From NCBI RefSeq assembly GCF_042453785.1, contig NC_091674.1, positions 9,478,001 through 9,542,000 on the forward strand: 64,000 nucleotides of DNA, in the 5' to 3' direction. The position numbers and the translations under genes were made by a program. A model generated the notes under the pieces. The model saw only the letters and a list, made by a program, of their open reading frames with translations. It did no database searches and was not told the DNA's origin. Each line of letters starts with the position of its first letter. The stretch's first letter is position 1. Shown here one piece after another: positions 23,074 to 33,642 of the stretch. The stretch comes from Malus domestica (taxonomy: Eukaryota > Streptophyta > Magnoliopsida > Rosales > Rosaceae).

Positions 23074-24513
23074 CACATTATCAACACGATCTTGCCAGAA
23101 GCTAAGGAACTGAAGGGTCCTGAAGGAGACTCTCTTCTACAACATCAAAAGGCTTTCAATTATTTTCTGTCAATCAGGTTCTTCTAAAATAAATTAAGAT
23201 ATTTGAAAAAACCTTGAAGCATGAAAACATTCTCTATGATGCATGAACCCTCTATATTTATATTTTCCTTTCAATTATATATATTGTATATATGTTCAAA
23301 TATTTTTGTCAATATATATACTTGTTAATGCAATACGCAAATATGCTATGTAGAATTTATGAGTCAAAACATCGAAATTAATTTAGAAGCAATTCGAAAA
23401 AAAAAAAAAGGAAAAAATTGGGATTTATGCGGCATCGCCACCGCACCACTATGGCACCATCGTTGGACCATCGGTGTCATTTTCGACACCTTGGACCAAA
23501 ACCTTTTAGGCTTGCTGCCATTAAACTGCAACCAAACCTAGGCTTGGGTTGAATTGCAAATGGGTTTGAAGCCCCAGCCTACACCAGCATGCCTGAAGCC
23601 TATTGGGCTCGTTCCCTTGACCTGGCTCACCTCCAACAAGCTTTGCTTGCTGGGCTTGACAACAGTCTCGACTTGTGATCACCATAAGCCAGCCTATGCA
23701 GCTAAGCTTACCTAGACTGGCCCAAAACCAAAGCTAGCTTTGCTAGGCTTTATGTGCACCCATACCACAGGCCAGCCCAGTGATGGGCCTAAGCACCCGT
23801 GCCATTTTTGGCCCAAAAGCCAGCAGTTTTGTTGCTGGGCTTATCCCATACACACGACCCGTGGCTTACAGCCATGATCGAGCTACCCCGCAGCAACCCA
23901 TGGCCCACTAAGCCCTTTTAGGGCCTTGCCCTACTCACGACGCCCAAGCCCAATGCTATTGGGCTATGGTTTTTTTAATCCAAAGTTATTTTTTGGTATT
24001 TTCTATAATTTAACCCAAATGTTATAATTATTTTTGCTTTTATAATCGACCATGTATGGTCCGATCTATTGAATTAATTAAAGTGACCAGCAGTCCATTA
24101 ATCTAACAATTAATCCAAAAATATTGACCTGAATTTCACTTTTTGGCAATTAACAATTCAATAAATTATTTAATTTCTTTGAACCGTTGACTATCTTTCG
24201 TAGTCCCAAAACACTCATACTTGGGTTCTTGAAGCAACCACAAACCCATTACACTTTATTGTATATTGTATTATGTGTTCTTCCAGGTACCCCTATATAT
24301 GAATTGAACGTTCATAGCTAAATCGAACCTGTAGTTTCGAATTTAGTGCCCTTGAAAACCCACAGTTTTCATTCAAAACTTACCACATGAAACCCATAGC
24401 TTTCATGTTTAAATTAAACCAATACATGTCTATAAAACCCGAATGTTCTATGATATATGTATATGGCTTTCCATATGACTAACCACGTTTTGTTGTACCC
24501 TCTGTTTAGGGAC

Positions 24514-25054
24514 ATGTCGAACTTGAAAAAGATTGATTTCACCGCTCTGGAAGTCTCTGGAATAAGCTACCTAAAGTGGGTTCAAGACGTGAAGCTTCAT
24601 CTTATTGTAAAGAGTCTTAGAGCTACTATTAAGGAACCAACTGACGATGCCTAAAGCGCATGCAACTAATTCTAGCAGCCACAACCGACGGAAACCTCAT
24701 TATGGCCGTGGAAATGGGTGGCAAGCCCTACCATGGGCCCAAGGTCAACAAAACAAAGGCCCACCCAAGAGAGGAAATTTGACCCAGAAGCGCCAACCCC
24801 TTGCACCTAAGGCCCCAAACCTCAAGAACAAGGGAAACATTATCGTTCAATCGGCTTTCACTGAAATGAACATGTGTTATCGATGTGGATCAAATGATCA
24901 TTGGTCACGCGTATGCCGAGCTATCCCTAAGGCTATTGTCAAGTATCATTCCCATCGTGAGTCTAACTTTGCACTTGTAGAACTTCCTGAAGATACTACT
25001 ACAACTCTGAAGGTTTTAGATTTTCAAGAGGCGTCCACTCTTATGGAAGAATAA
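24514..25054 (+). pseudogene. Copia gag-like frame with a zinc knuckle, broken
   Basis: 'MSNLKKIDFTALEVSG' and 'YLKWVQDVKLHL' (24514-24654) resemble the start of plant Copia gag proteins. A stop at about 24652 and a frame change follow. The next frame (to 25054) carries a CCHC zinc knuckle, 'CYRCGSNDHWSRVC' (C-x2-C-x4-H-x4-C). Much of the central gag region is missing between them, so no working protein is expected. Confidence 0.7.
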
Positions 25055-25210
25055 AGTTTTATTTTTCTAAAGACATGTTAGGATGGTTTACACCCACTAG
25101 GAGTGGCCGAACCCTCCCTAAATTTTTAGGTTTATGGTTTAATTTTCGAACAATTTTTCTATTTCTTTGGAATTATTTGTTTGGTTTTAGTTTGTTTTGA
25201 ATTATGGACA

Positions 25211-25215
25211 ATTAT
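25211..25215. repeat. Target-site duplication of the Gypsy solo LTR
   Basis: ATTAT here and at 32341-32345, flanking TGTGACACCCC .. GGGATGTGTCA. Confidence 0.85.
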
Positions 25216-25264
25216 TGTGACACCCCATCCCGAAATATTTTATCGATAGTGTGAAATATCTTTA

Positions 25265-25379
25265 GGGTTGTGATTTTCACACACCCTTAATTACCTTTCC
25301 CACACCCCTTCTTATTTTTTAATACTTAATTGATATCTTACTATTTACTCTTCCATATATACCCTTTTTACTTTTTGAC
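25265..25379 (+). repeat. MULE left terminal inverted repeat
   Basis: 115 bp, the perfect inverse of 29014-29128 by eye. Confidence 0.9.
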
Positions 25380-25930
25380 CATTGAAATTTTAAAATACTT
25401 TTGTTATTTTATTTTAAACTTGTTTTTTTCTTTTTCTAACACTCAACCATATATGCCTTTTGTAACTCAAGCTCTACTGCCTAATCTGAGAGATCCCAAA
25501 ACAAGTATAAAACACCTATTATATAAATATAAATAAAACGATTACCTAATGATATAGCATATATGCATAAGTTACATGAATTGTACAAAATACTAGTAAG
25601 CAATCCACATACACTTTAATCCCCATAATAGTAGCCTCATGCCCCAAAAAATACATCAGATATCATTACAAGCTTTCACATTCTGCCTACACTATGTTTG
25701 GCCTTTAATCTTGTGTTCAAAAGGAGATGTCAATATTACCAAAAAGATATGAAACCCATGCACTCCAACCTACAAGAAAATAAAAACATGTCAACAAAAG
25801 GAAAGAAAATTACAAACTTAATTAGTATTTTTATGGGGAAAAATCAACAAAAATATATGTACCTTAATGTGTTCTTTACACATCTAAGCTATTATTAACA
25901 AAAAGTTTCTTTGGCAAATCATTATGCTCA

Positions 25931-28707
25931 TCACACCTATAAACAATGAACATTAAGTTATACGTATATATAAATAATCATGACCATAGTAGACAATATT
26001 AAAAGATAAATAAAAAAAATGACATACCCGTCGAGCACGTTTCTGAGCCTTCTCCACTATTTCAAACTTTGAAGGACCACGCTTTGTAGAGCTTGATTCT
26101 TTTCTATTTTTAGAACCCATTGGACGACCTTTGTGAGGTTTAACATTAGGCTCAAGAGTTAATGGAAGAGAAGTATCAATAAATTCACAAAGTTGCCTTT
26201 TGGTATCCTCTTTTTGAGTAAGAGGCAACTTTTCATACTTATCTTTAAACTCCAATAAAAGGCCGCTTATTTGATCTTGTTCATTGTCCAAGCTTACATG
26301 ACGATCATTGACAAACAATCTTCTATCAATCCTCCATTGTGGATGTATGTCATTTAGTTGCAAGACTTCAATGTTCATCTCTCTAATCATGTGAGCACAA
26401 GGAAGACCCATTGTCTTGAGAAAATGACCCTTACATTGAGATGGAAGATCAGAAGAACTTGATGCTTCATATTGATTATATAACTCATTCAATGCAAATC
26501 TAGATACATGAGTAACAACCTCTTTGAAGAAGGGAAGTCGAAACTTGTGTGAAACTCTAACTTTTTCACTTGAAAGTTGAGTTTTGATTTCTTGAAATTG
26601 ATTTTCAATAGCAAGGCATATTTTTTCTTTTACCTCGCGAAGACCTCCAGTTGAAACTTGAAGATATTTTTTTAGCGTTGCATGTGCACCTTCGGCTCTT
26701 GAAGTAACACGGTTACCAAAGTGGGTAACTTTCTCTGACCATGCACTTACAAACTTTTCTTTGTATGGAAGCCAAGTACCAAGAATATATTTCAAAACAA
26801 ATTTCTTCTCCTCGTACTTAACTTCAAAACGACTCCAAGCTTCATTGAATGATGTTTCATTAGGAGATTGGATTAAAATTGTCCAAGTAGAAATGAAATC
26901 AATCCAATCAACTTCTTCCTCAAAATGAGCTTTACAATTTGCAAGTATATTTTTCTCAATATGCCACACGCACAAAAGATTGGAAGTACTCGGAAAGACA
27001 ATGCGTATAGCATTCATTAATGCCAACTCCCTATCCATTATAATCACCATAGGATGATTATCAACTCCCAAAATCTTACTAAACATTTTTAGAGCCCACA
27101 CATAATCCTCTTCTTTCTCATTTTGCATGAAAACAAAACAAGAATAAAAGGATGTGTTGAAACTTGAAACTCCTATGATATCCAATAATGGCATCTTATA
27201 CTTGTTGGTCTTATATGTGCAATCCATCACAAAAACATATGGGTAGCTCTTGGTCAACTCTATAGACAAGGGATGAGCAAAGATCAAATGAGTCAAGTGG
27301 CCTTCATGATCATACTCAATGTTATAAGTGAAACCACCTTCACCAAGTTCTTCTAATAATGCTTGAATAATTGGACGCCCAGCTAGACTCTCCTTCACAA
27401 TCTTAGCTCTTAGATTATAGATGTTTCGAGAAACTACTTGAAGATGAGGATTGCCTTGCCGAAGCGAAGATAGAATTTGGCATGGTGGTATACCAGCCTT
27501 ACTTATTTCTTTAATTCGTAAGATTTCCTCTTGTGAAAATTGACGACAAGAAGGATGTCCACACATGTCATTTGAAAGTTCATGGTTATGCAATAAACTT
27601 TTTATCTCTAGCTTCCAAAATTCTTCACATTTCTTTTTACGCCCCTTGACTTCAAATGGACAATTTATGAGGCGAGATCCTGAGTTTTTTTTTCTTTCAT
27701 CTAGTGAAGTTTTAGAGGCTCGATAATCCCCACCTCTATCACAACCAATAGCAACATATGTATTTGTCTTATATCTTCTAATAACGGTTGCAAACCCTTG
27801 CATTAATGCTATCTTACGAACTTCCCCGATGAGGTCTTCTCGACTTTCAAAACATTTCGCCAACAAAGAGAGCATTTTATCGGGCTCATCAATCGTTGGT
27901 TGACTTCCTATATATCACAAACCAACACATTTATATATGTAGAATATATACTTTTTATCAATGGACTAGACATTTAAGTATCAAATTTATACCAAAGCAT
28001 TGTATGCATTATATCAAGTTTACACCAAAACATGGAGCCTAGGTAAAACCACAACAATTAAACCTAATACCAATTTACCATTAAGTTAAAGTGTATTGGG
28101 GACCAATAGATTCCAATAGAAAATTAATTTCCCCAAAACCAACACAAATCAATATTCTCTATTATAGAGCATTGCCGTGTACATGAGAGAAATATGTTAT
28201 AGAGCATTGCCCGGTGCATTCACGTAAGCATGGTAGTTTTTAATCTTTTGCTCTTTAGTCTCTGAGCATTGCCTAATTTTTCGTTATTCTTGTAAAAAAA
28301 ATTCTGATGTCAAAAACATTTACAAACTTAGTTTCGTGATTTTCTGTTTACTTGACGCATTTTTCTAAATTTCTTCCCCTGGATTCAGTTACTTCATTGT
28401 TACATGATACATTTATCTTAAACCACCAGTATTCATTCATTCAATTATCATTTGAACCACAAATTAGGGAAAGAAAAAACTAAACCTAAAAAACAAATTG
28501 AGGCAAGAAGAGAACAAAAACCCTAAATTCCAAAATCAATCTTAATAATTTGAGAAAATACTTTAGAAAATTACCATCAAAAGTGTTAAGAGGAGGAATG
28601 CATTCTGAAATTTCTTCCATGCCATCCTCCTTGCATGCCATATCCAATATCTTCTGCAACTCAATGTCCATCTGGAGTTCTTCATCTGTTATTATCAGGT
28701 CATCCAT
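25931..28707 (-). CDS. MULE transposase (FAR1/MURA-like), spliced
   Basis: Exon 1 is 28707-28575 (acidic N-terminus 'DDLIITDEELQMDIEL'). Exon 2 is 27907-26028, joined by a GT-AG intron. A donor at 26027 could add a two-codon third exon ending at 25931; without it the frame reads through to 25953. The product is about 670 residues. It has an N-terminal FAR1-type zinc-binding region ('IGCDRGG', 'NCPFEV', 'LHNHEL'), then the MULE transposase core with candidate catalytic Asp in 'VFVMDCTYKTN' (about residue 273), Asp in 'VIIMDRELALM' (about 336) and Glu in 'SRAEGAHATLKK' (about 450). A SWIM-like zinc motif follows ('CKGHFLKTMGLPCAH'), then a basic tail ('KPHKGRPMGSKNRK'). No stop or frameshift is seen. 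With the identical TIRs, this looks like a recently active autonomous element. FAR1-type host regulators are related, but the TIRs argue for a transposon gene. Confidence 0.87.
27908..28574 (-). other. Intron of the MULE transposase gene
   Basis: 667 bp, starting gtaatt after 'TTTTGATG' and ending in tatatag before 'GAAGTCAACC'. It keeps the frame (Gly codon split across the junction). Confidence 0.75.
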
Positions 28708-29013
28708 TGTGGTTTTTCACAAGAAGTAATAAAGAGGACAGAGGAACGGAAAGAGAAGAAGCAGTGGAAATTTCAGAATAGGTCTCGTTAGGCTCGGCGG
28801 AGGGAGTGGGAGGCTTCGAAGAAGCAGTGGAAATATTTGCGGCAGCGAGGGAATCGGGCTGCGAGAGGTGTCTGGGTTTGGGGAAAAAGCAGAAGGTGTC
28901 TGGGTTTTGGGGAAGAAGAGGGAGAAAGCAAGGGAAAAAGCAGGGGAGTGGGAAGAATCGGGCTGCTACTCCAATCTACAACACAATCAAAAAATAAAAA
29001 ACAACTTTTAAAA

Positions 29014-29128
29014 GTCAAAAAGTAAAAAGGGTATATATGGAAGAGTAAATAGTAAGATATCAATTAAGTATTAAAAAATAAGAAGGGGTGTGGGAAAGGT
29101 AATTAAGGGTGTGTGAAAATCACAACCC
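29014..29128 (-). repeat. MULE right terminal inverted repeat
   Basis: 115 bp, the perfect inverse of 25265-25379 by eye. Confidence 0.9.
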
Positions 29129-29153
29129 TATCTTTATTGCCCTTGAGTGTTTA

Positions 29154-30262
29154 GGGTGCGTTTGTTGCACCGGACTGTCTCGGACTGGACTAACTTCAGG
29201 GATTAAGCTGGACTGGCTTAGACTAGACTAAGTTGGACTGATTTAGTGAAGCGTTTGGTGCAGTGTCGGACTAAGAAGCAGGACTGCAATATTATATTAT
29301 TTTATATTAATTTAATATATATTAATTAATATTTTATTATTACTTTATCTTTATCTTTTTTATCTTTTTCTAGAATCATCCTTCTCCAATATCTGTAACC
29401 TTTCATTTTTCACTTCGCCTCTCCATCTCTCTTTCCCTTTTTTCCCATTTTTGTCTCTCCGCCTCTCCCTCCTATTTCCCTTTTCTCCCCATTTTTGCCC
29501 CACCTTTTTTTCGGGGTCATGTTTTGCAGAAAAACAAGATCTTTGAGAGACCTACAGGAGGGAAAGAGAGAGATATCGAAATCAAGGGTTGCTTTCTTGC
29601 ATGTTTTGATTCTTCCAAAAACAAAAAACGCAGGAGTAATATGATGTCCTCTGTGAGTTTGTTCTTGCATCTTTGAGAGACCCATAGGCAGTGTCTCACT
29701 CCCCTCTTCTTCTTTTTTCTCTCACTTCACCTCTGTGCTCTCCCATCGCTCTCTTTGTATTTCTTTTTTTCTTCAGATTTGGTACCTGTATTTTCTGGGA
29801 AAATCATAGTTTGGTCAAGAAAAATCACTTAAAGTTACTGCACTCATGCTAAAGTTTTCAATCTTGTTGTTGGCGAAAGAATTTGGGTCACCATGAGACC
29901 CGTTTTTGCCATCGTTCGGGTCGACCCAGATGGCAAAAAACCCCAAATCACCGACCCAGGTGCCAAAATGGCGCTAGGTTTACCGGACGACGGAGATCGG
30001 CGACAATCGTTTCTGGTTTGGTCAGTGGAGAAGGGAGGGTTGATGCTGCTCATGCGGATTTGAGCGACGCTACTTGCAGAAGAGGGAGACGGGACTAGCA
30101 ATCCCGTGGTTGTTGGGGATCCTCGTTAAGAACTTGTAGCGAGGTGTATAATCCGAGCGAGTCCGACCTAAGCTCATTAAATCTAATCCTGGTGCAGATC
30201 AAACAAAGGACTACAATCCAGTCCAGTCCAGTTCCCTCTAATCCGGTCAAACAAACGGGCCC
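29154..30262. mobile_element. Harbinger-like non-autonomous element
   Basis: Ends GGGTGCGTTTGTTGCACC and (reverse complement) GGGCCCGTTTGTTTGACC, with TTA duplicated at 29151-29153 and 30263-30265. Subterminal 'ggactggcttagactagact' matches 12652-14720. At 1109 bp it has no transposase. The frames at 29410-30100 lack domains. It is nested in the Gypsy solo LTR only 18 bp from the MULE's target-site repeat. Confidence 0.8.
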
Positions 30263-32446
30263 TTAGTGGTCGTGTGTGTGTAAACGGGCTAAGGATTTGG
30301 ACCATGACATGTTTTTCCTAAGTTTTGGGAACCAATTGGAAGTAAGCTTTTGTTTGTGGGTTGGTAGCCCAAAATTGGACCACACACACACACTCATACC
30401 ACTTATGTTGACCCTCTCTCTCTCTTCTCTCTCGGATTTCCTCCATTGTCCGTACAATTGTACGAACAACTCCTTTAGCAACCATTTCATGCATGGATCG
30501 AGGCTGTGAAGGTGATCTTTGTGTTCTTTGCAAGTCCATGAGTTCATCCATGCCATTAGTTCGACGTGAGAAGTCGTAGAACTCGAGAACTAGAAAACCC
30601 CAATTTGGTGCACTGTTCATCTAACGTGATCGCAGACTTTTCTTCAAGTTTGGAGGTGTTAGGGAGCCTTAGAACTTCTTCACGAAGCTTAGGGAAGAAT
30701 TTTGGAAGGTTTTGGACGTTAGGAAGCTCGGGTTTGACAAGTTGTAGAGGGGGCCGGATTATCGTGATTTTTTCGGTGAGATTCCGTGAGTTTTAGGACC
30801 TAAAAGTGGTAAGGTTTTGTTCCTCTCATCCTAAGCTTCATTTTGGTATAAAATTCGTGAATTTTTGTTAAGAATTGAAGAAGATATGACGATTAGAACT
30901 TTTTCCCAGTTTCCGGCGACGGCGACGAAATCTGGTGACTCGCCAGAGAAGAAGGCGAATATTCCGTCAAAGTTGACGGAATATTCTAACGGCGTCAGGT
31001 ATATTTAACGGCATTTTCTATATTTTAATGGAATCTTCCCTAACGGCGTTACAAATTCCATCCACTGTGTCAGGCATGTGCCTGTGCGTGGCCGCACGTG
31101 TGGTCGTGCCTTGGCCGGCGCATGGGTGCTCGGAAAATTTTTCTAAAAATATAGGGATGTTCCTGAGGTTGAGTAGGCCACAGTGGTATATTCAAATAAC
31201 CCAATTGAGCAATGTATGAGAAGTTATTACCTAGTTTTGTTTATGTGCTTTAAAATAACGTTTATATAGTTGTTTCGCATATAGGTGAGACCTATTCAGA
31301 GGACGAGCGTAATCAAGCGAGACTCGGGGGCTATGACCCTTCTACATATGAGTGAGTGGGTTTTTGGTTTTCAGTATATACTTATATACTTGGTATTTTT
31401 CCCATAAAATGTGTTTAAATGAAATTATGCTTTGAAATGTCATGCCTATTGATTTATGCTTAGACTATAAATTAGTATAGTATGCATAAATGTGATTTGA
31501 CGTTGTGGACGCTCATATAAGTACCAGGTGAGTTGTAGATTGTTTATGTGAATTGATGATTATGTGAAATGTGTTGATAGCTCATAAACCTGCACCCCGA
31601 TGTTAGTGCTCCTGCCCGTGGTTAGGGCACAGTTCTTCACGTGATGTTCACCTCCCGCACCATACGCTCACCTTGGATCCAAGTTAGGTGCACAATCCTG
31701 TCTTTCAGACCACTTTAGGTGGTTCTAACTCGTGTGCAAGCATACTTGTTGAGCTATAGATTCAGTCGTACAGGCCACTTTAGGTGGATCCGGCTGATAT
31801 GTTATTTCTCATGAGTTAATTCACCTGAGTTACTTATTCAGTTATTTTGAGATATTTGGCATGGCATACTTTTGACTATTCCGAGCATGGTTTTGAGATA
31901 TGTATATCTAGGAAATTATACAGGTTTTACGGCAATGGGTTACTATCTTTGATGTTGAAATGGTTTTAGAAAACTTTGTTTTTGCCCACTCACACTTTTT
32001 GTTTTGCGCCCCTCCATGTTTTAGGTAGGAGTGCTTGTTGGTGGCTTACGAGGATTTGACGGAGGTTCTGACAGATTATCACCAATGTTTGATCACTTTT
32101 GGGTGTTGTATAATTAGTATTCATCCTGTTAGACTACACTTATGCTACTTATGCTCTAGTTGTGCAATCACACTTAATATCGCTCTTGCACCGTATCTTA
32201 TCTAGTGCTCTAGTTGGTTTGTTTTTTTTTTCGTTTGTTTATTCGCATTTCTTATACTAATATTGCTTTCGCACTGTGCACATGGCTACGTCACCCTCAC
32301 GTGACGGCTAGCATGCCTCAATCTAGGTCGGGATGTGTCAATTATTTTATGGATATTATTTCTCGAATTGATTAATTGAATGAATGGAATTATATTTATG
32401 CATGTGACTGATTCAATTAATTTATTTCTATGTATGACTAGTGGAA

Positions 32447-32990
32447 AGTTAGTTGTTTGGCTGATAGTGCCAGCACGCACACCATATTGTGTGAAAAACA
32501 ATATTTTACTAACTTCATACCTAAAAATGCACATCTGACAACCCTTTCAAGCCCATCCAACTTGATAGAAGGATACGAAAAGGCCCATATAATGTTGTCC
32601 AATAGTACTGAATTAACCATTAAAGCAACACTCTATTCTCCACGTTTCGGAAGAACGGTGCTGACTTTTAGAGATATTCGAGATAATCAATATCATGTTG
32701 AAACCACTGAAGAGTATGATTCTGAATTTCTTTGTATCATTTCTTACGAATATGACCAGAAGCGTATTCATGAGAAGTTGGAACGTCTTCCGAATGGGTT
32801 GTACATAATAACCATTTGAGGAATTGAGACTTATCACGTGGCCAGCCTTATGCCCGAATTCCAAACCACTTTGTTGTTTTGGCATGATCGAATGAGAAAT
32901 CTCCAGACGAGATATGATGTGCCGTATCCTCAAAGTATCACATGGGCATCACTTGAAATCTTATATGAGTCATCCGCTTTGCAAAACATG
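32447..32990 (+). pseudogene. Copia pol remnant (protease region)
   Basis: The frame to 32817 starts 'VVWLADSASTHTILCEKQYF', the Copia aspartic protease region (here ADSAS where active copies usually have D-S-G/A near this point). A TGA at about 32818 ends it, and a second frame continues with 'YHVASLMPEFQTTLLFWHDR' and 'RYDVPYPQSI', which resembles the linker to the integrase zinc finger. It stops before any reverse transcriptase. Confidence 0.65.
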
Positions 32991-33223
32991 CATTTTTCTT
33001 TACCAAGGGAAGGATTTATCCCTTCCATTTAAGGAAAAAAATAAAAATAAAAATCTGAAGATAATATTCGTAACGGAAGAAGAGAGAAGAATCCAAAAAA
33101 GCTGGTAACGTGTTTGAGTATCGAAAACCAGGATGTACGCGTGGGGTTTCGAAACCTTCTTCGACCGCCACCGAGTCACCGACCCTCTTTTCCTTTCGTC
33201 ATCTAAAGGGAAAACTCCCACCC

Positions 33224-33230
33224 TATATAA
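33224..33230 (+). promoter_or_regulatory. Candidate TATA box for the gene at 33643
   Basis: TATATAA in 'cccaccctatataaacatcc', about 415 bp before the ATG, leaving room for a 5' UTR of roughly 380 bp. The 5' UTR contains a (TA)n/(CA)n run at 33391-33440. Confidence 0.45.
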
Positions 33231-33642
33231 ACATCCAATTTCGTAATTTCAGACAAAACCGAGGGCTGCAGAATATAAAAAACACCAAATCACAAAAACC
33301 AGGGCCTTTTTATAGGAAACTAAAAGCGTCGAAACGACACTTCTTAAACCTCCGGAGTTTCTTTCTTTTGGTAATTGGCAAAGAACTAAATATATATATA
33401 CACACACACAGATATATTGTATGGGTGTGTATATATATATGTACCCTTTTTCTTGATTGTTCTGCTTATCATCGGATCTGCCTCGCCAAAAATTCACAGA
33501 CCTCCATATCAAAAAGCCTCAGAATTTGTAATTTTTGCTTCATTTTTTCGTTTTTTTAATTGTTTTGTTTTTCTGATTGGACTCACAGAATCTGTGGTGG
33601 TATTCATTTCTGGGATTGTTGGGTTGCTGTGGTTTTTGAGTA

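Larger units (their letters stand above)
25265..29128 (-). mobile_element. MULE with identical 115-bp TIRs and a transposase gene
   Basis: The terminal inverted repeats are 25265-25379 and 29014-29128, which I read as identical over 115 bases (GGGTTGTGATTTTCACAC inward). The duplication TATCTTTA (25257-25264, 29129-29136) is 8 bp; 9 bp is usual for Mutator-like elements, and the ninth position differs. The transposase gene fills most of the interior. The element sits inside the Gypsy solo LTR, so it is younger than that insertion. Confidence 0.9.
25216..32340 (+). mobile_element. Gypsy-type solo LTR carrying two nested DNA transposons
   Basis: It begins TGTGACACCCCATCCCGAAA and ends AGGTCGGGATGTGTCA, termini typical of Tekay/Del-like Gypsy LTRs in plants (family knowledge). 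A 5-bp duplication ATTAT flanks it. Without the two insertions (25265-29128, 29154-30262) it is about 2.1 kb. No internal region or second LTR is present, so it is a solo LTR left by recombination. Segments 30300-32340 include typical LTR sequence such as 'gaggacgagcgtaatcaagc' and 'ccactttaggtgg' repeats at about 31710 and 31770. Confidence 0.8.
22808..33045 (+). mobile_element. Degenerate Copia-type retrotransposon, interrupted by a Gypsy solo LTR
   Basis: The left part (22808-25215) holds a leader and a gag-like frame. The right part (32346-about 33045) holds protease and integrase-leading coding sequence. Both are plus strand and in gag-pol order, and the two halves rejoin exactly at the ATTAT duplication of the solo LTR. 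The 3' end is missing or unrecognisable after 33045. Leader 23400-23960 is rich in GCCC/GGGC phrases and codes for nothing clear. Confidence 0.7.

Noticed and set aside
25953..27875. Host FAR1/FHY3-type transcription regulator
   Set aside because: The gene lies between identical 115-bp inverted repeats with a target-site duplication, so it is the transposase of a MULE rather than a domesticated gene.
29410..30620. Overlapping frames on both strands near the Harbinger-like element and Gypsy LTR
   Set aside because: No domains and no splice context. They lie in a non-autonomous element and in LTR sequence.
33110..33559. 149-codon plus-strand frame before the WG-repeat gene
   Set aside because: It overlaps the probable TATA box and 5' UTR, is low in complexity, and has no recognisable domain.
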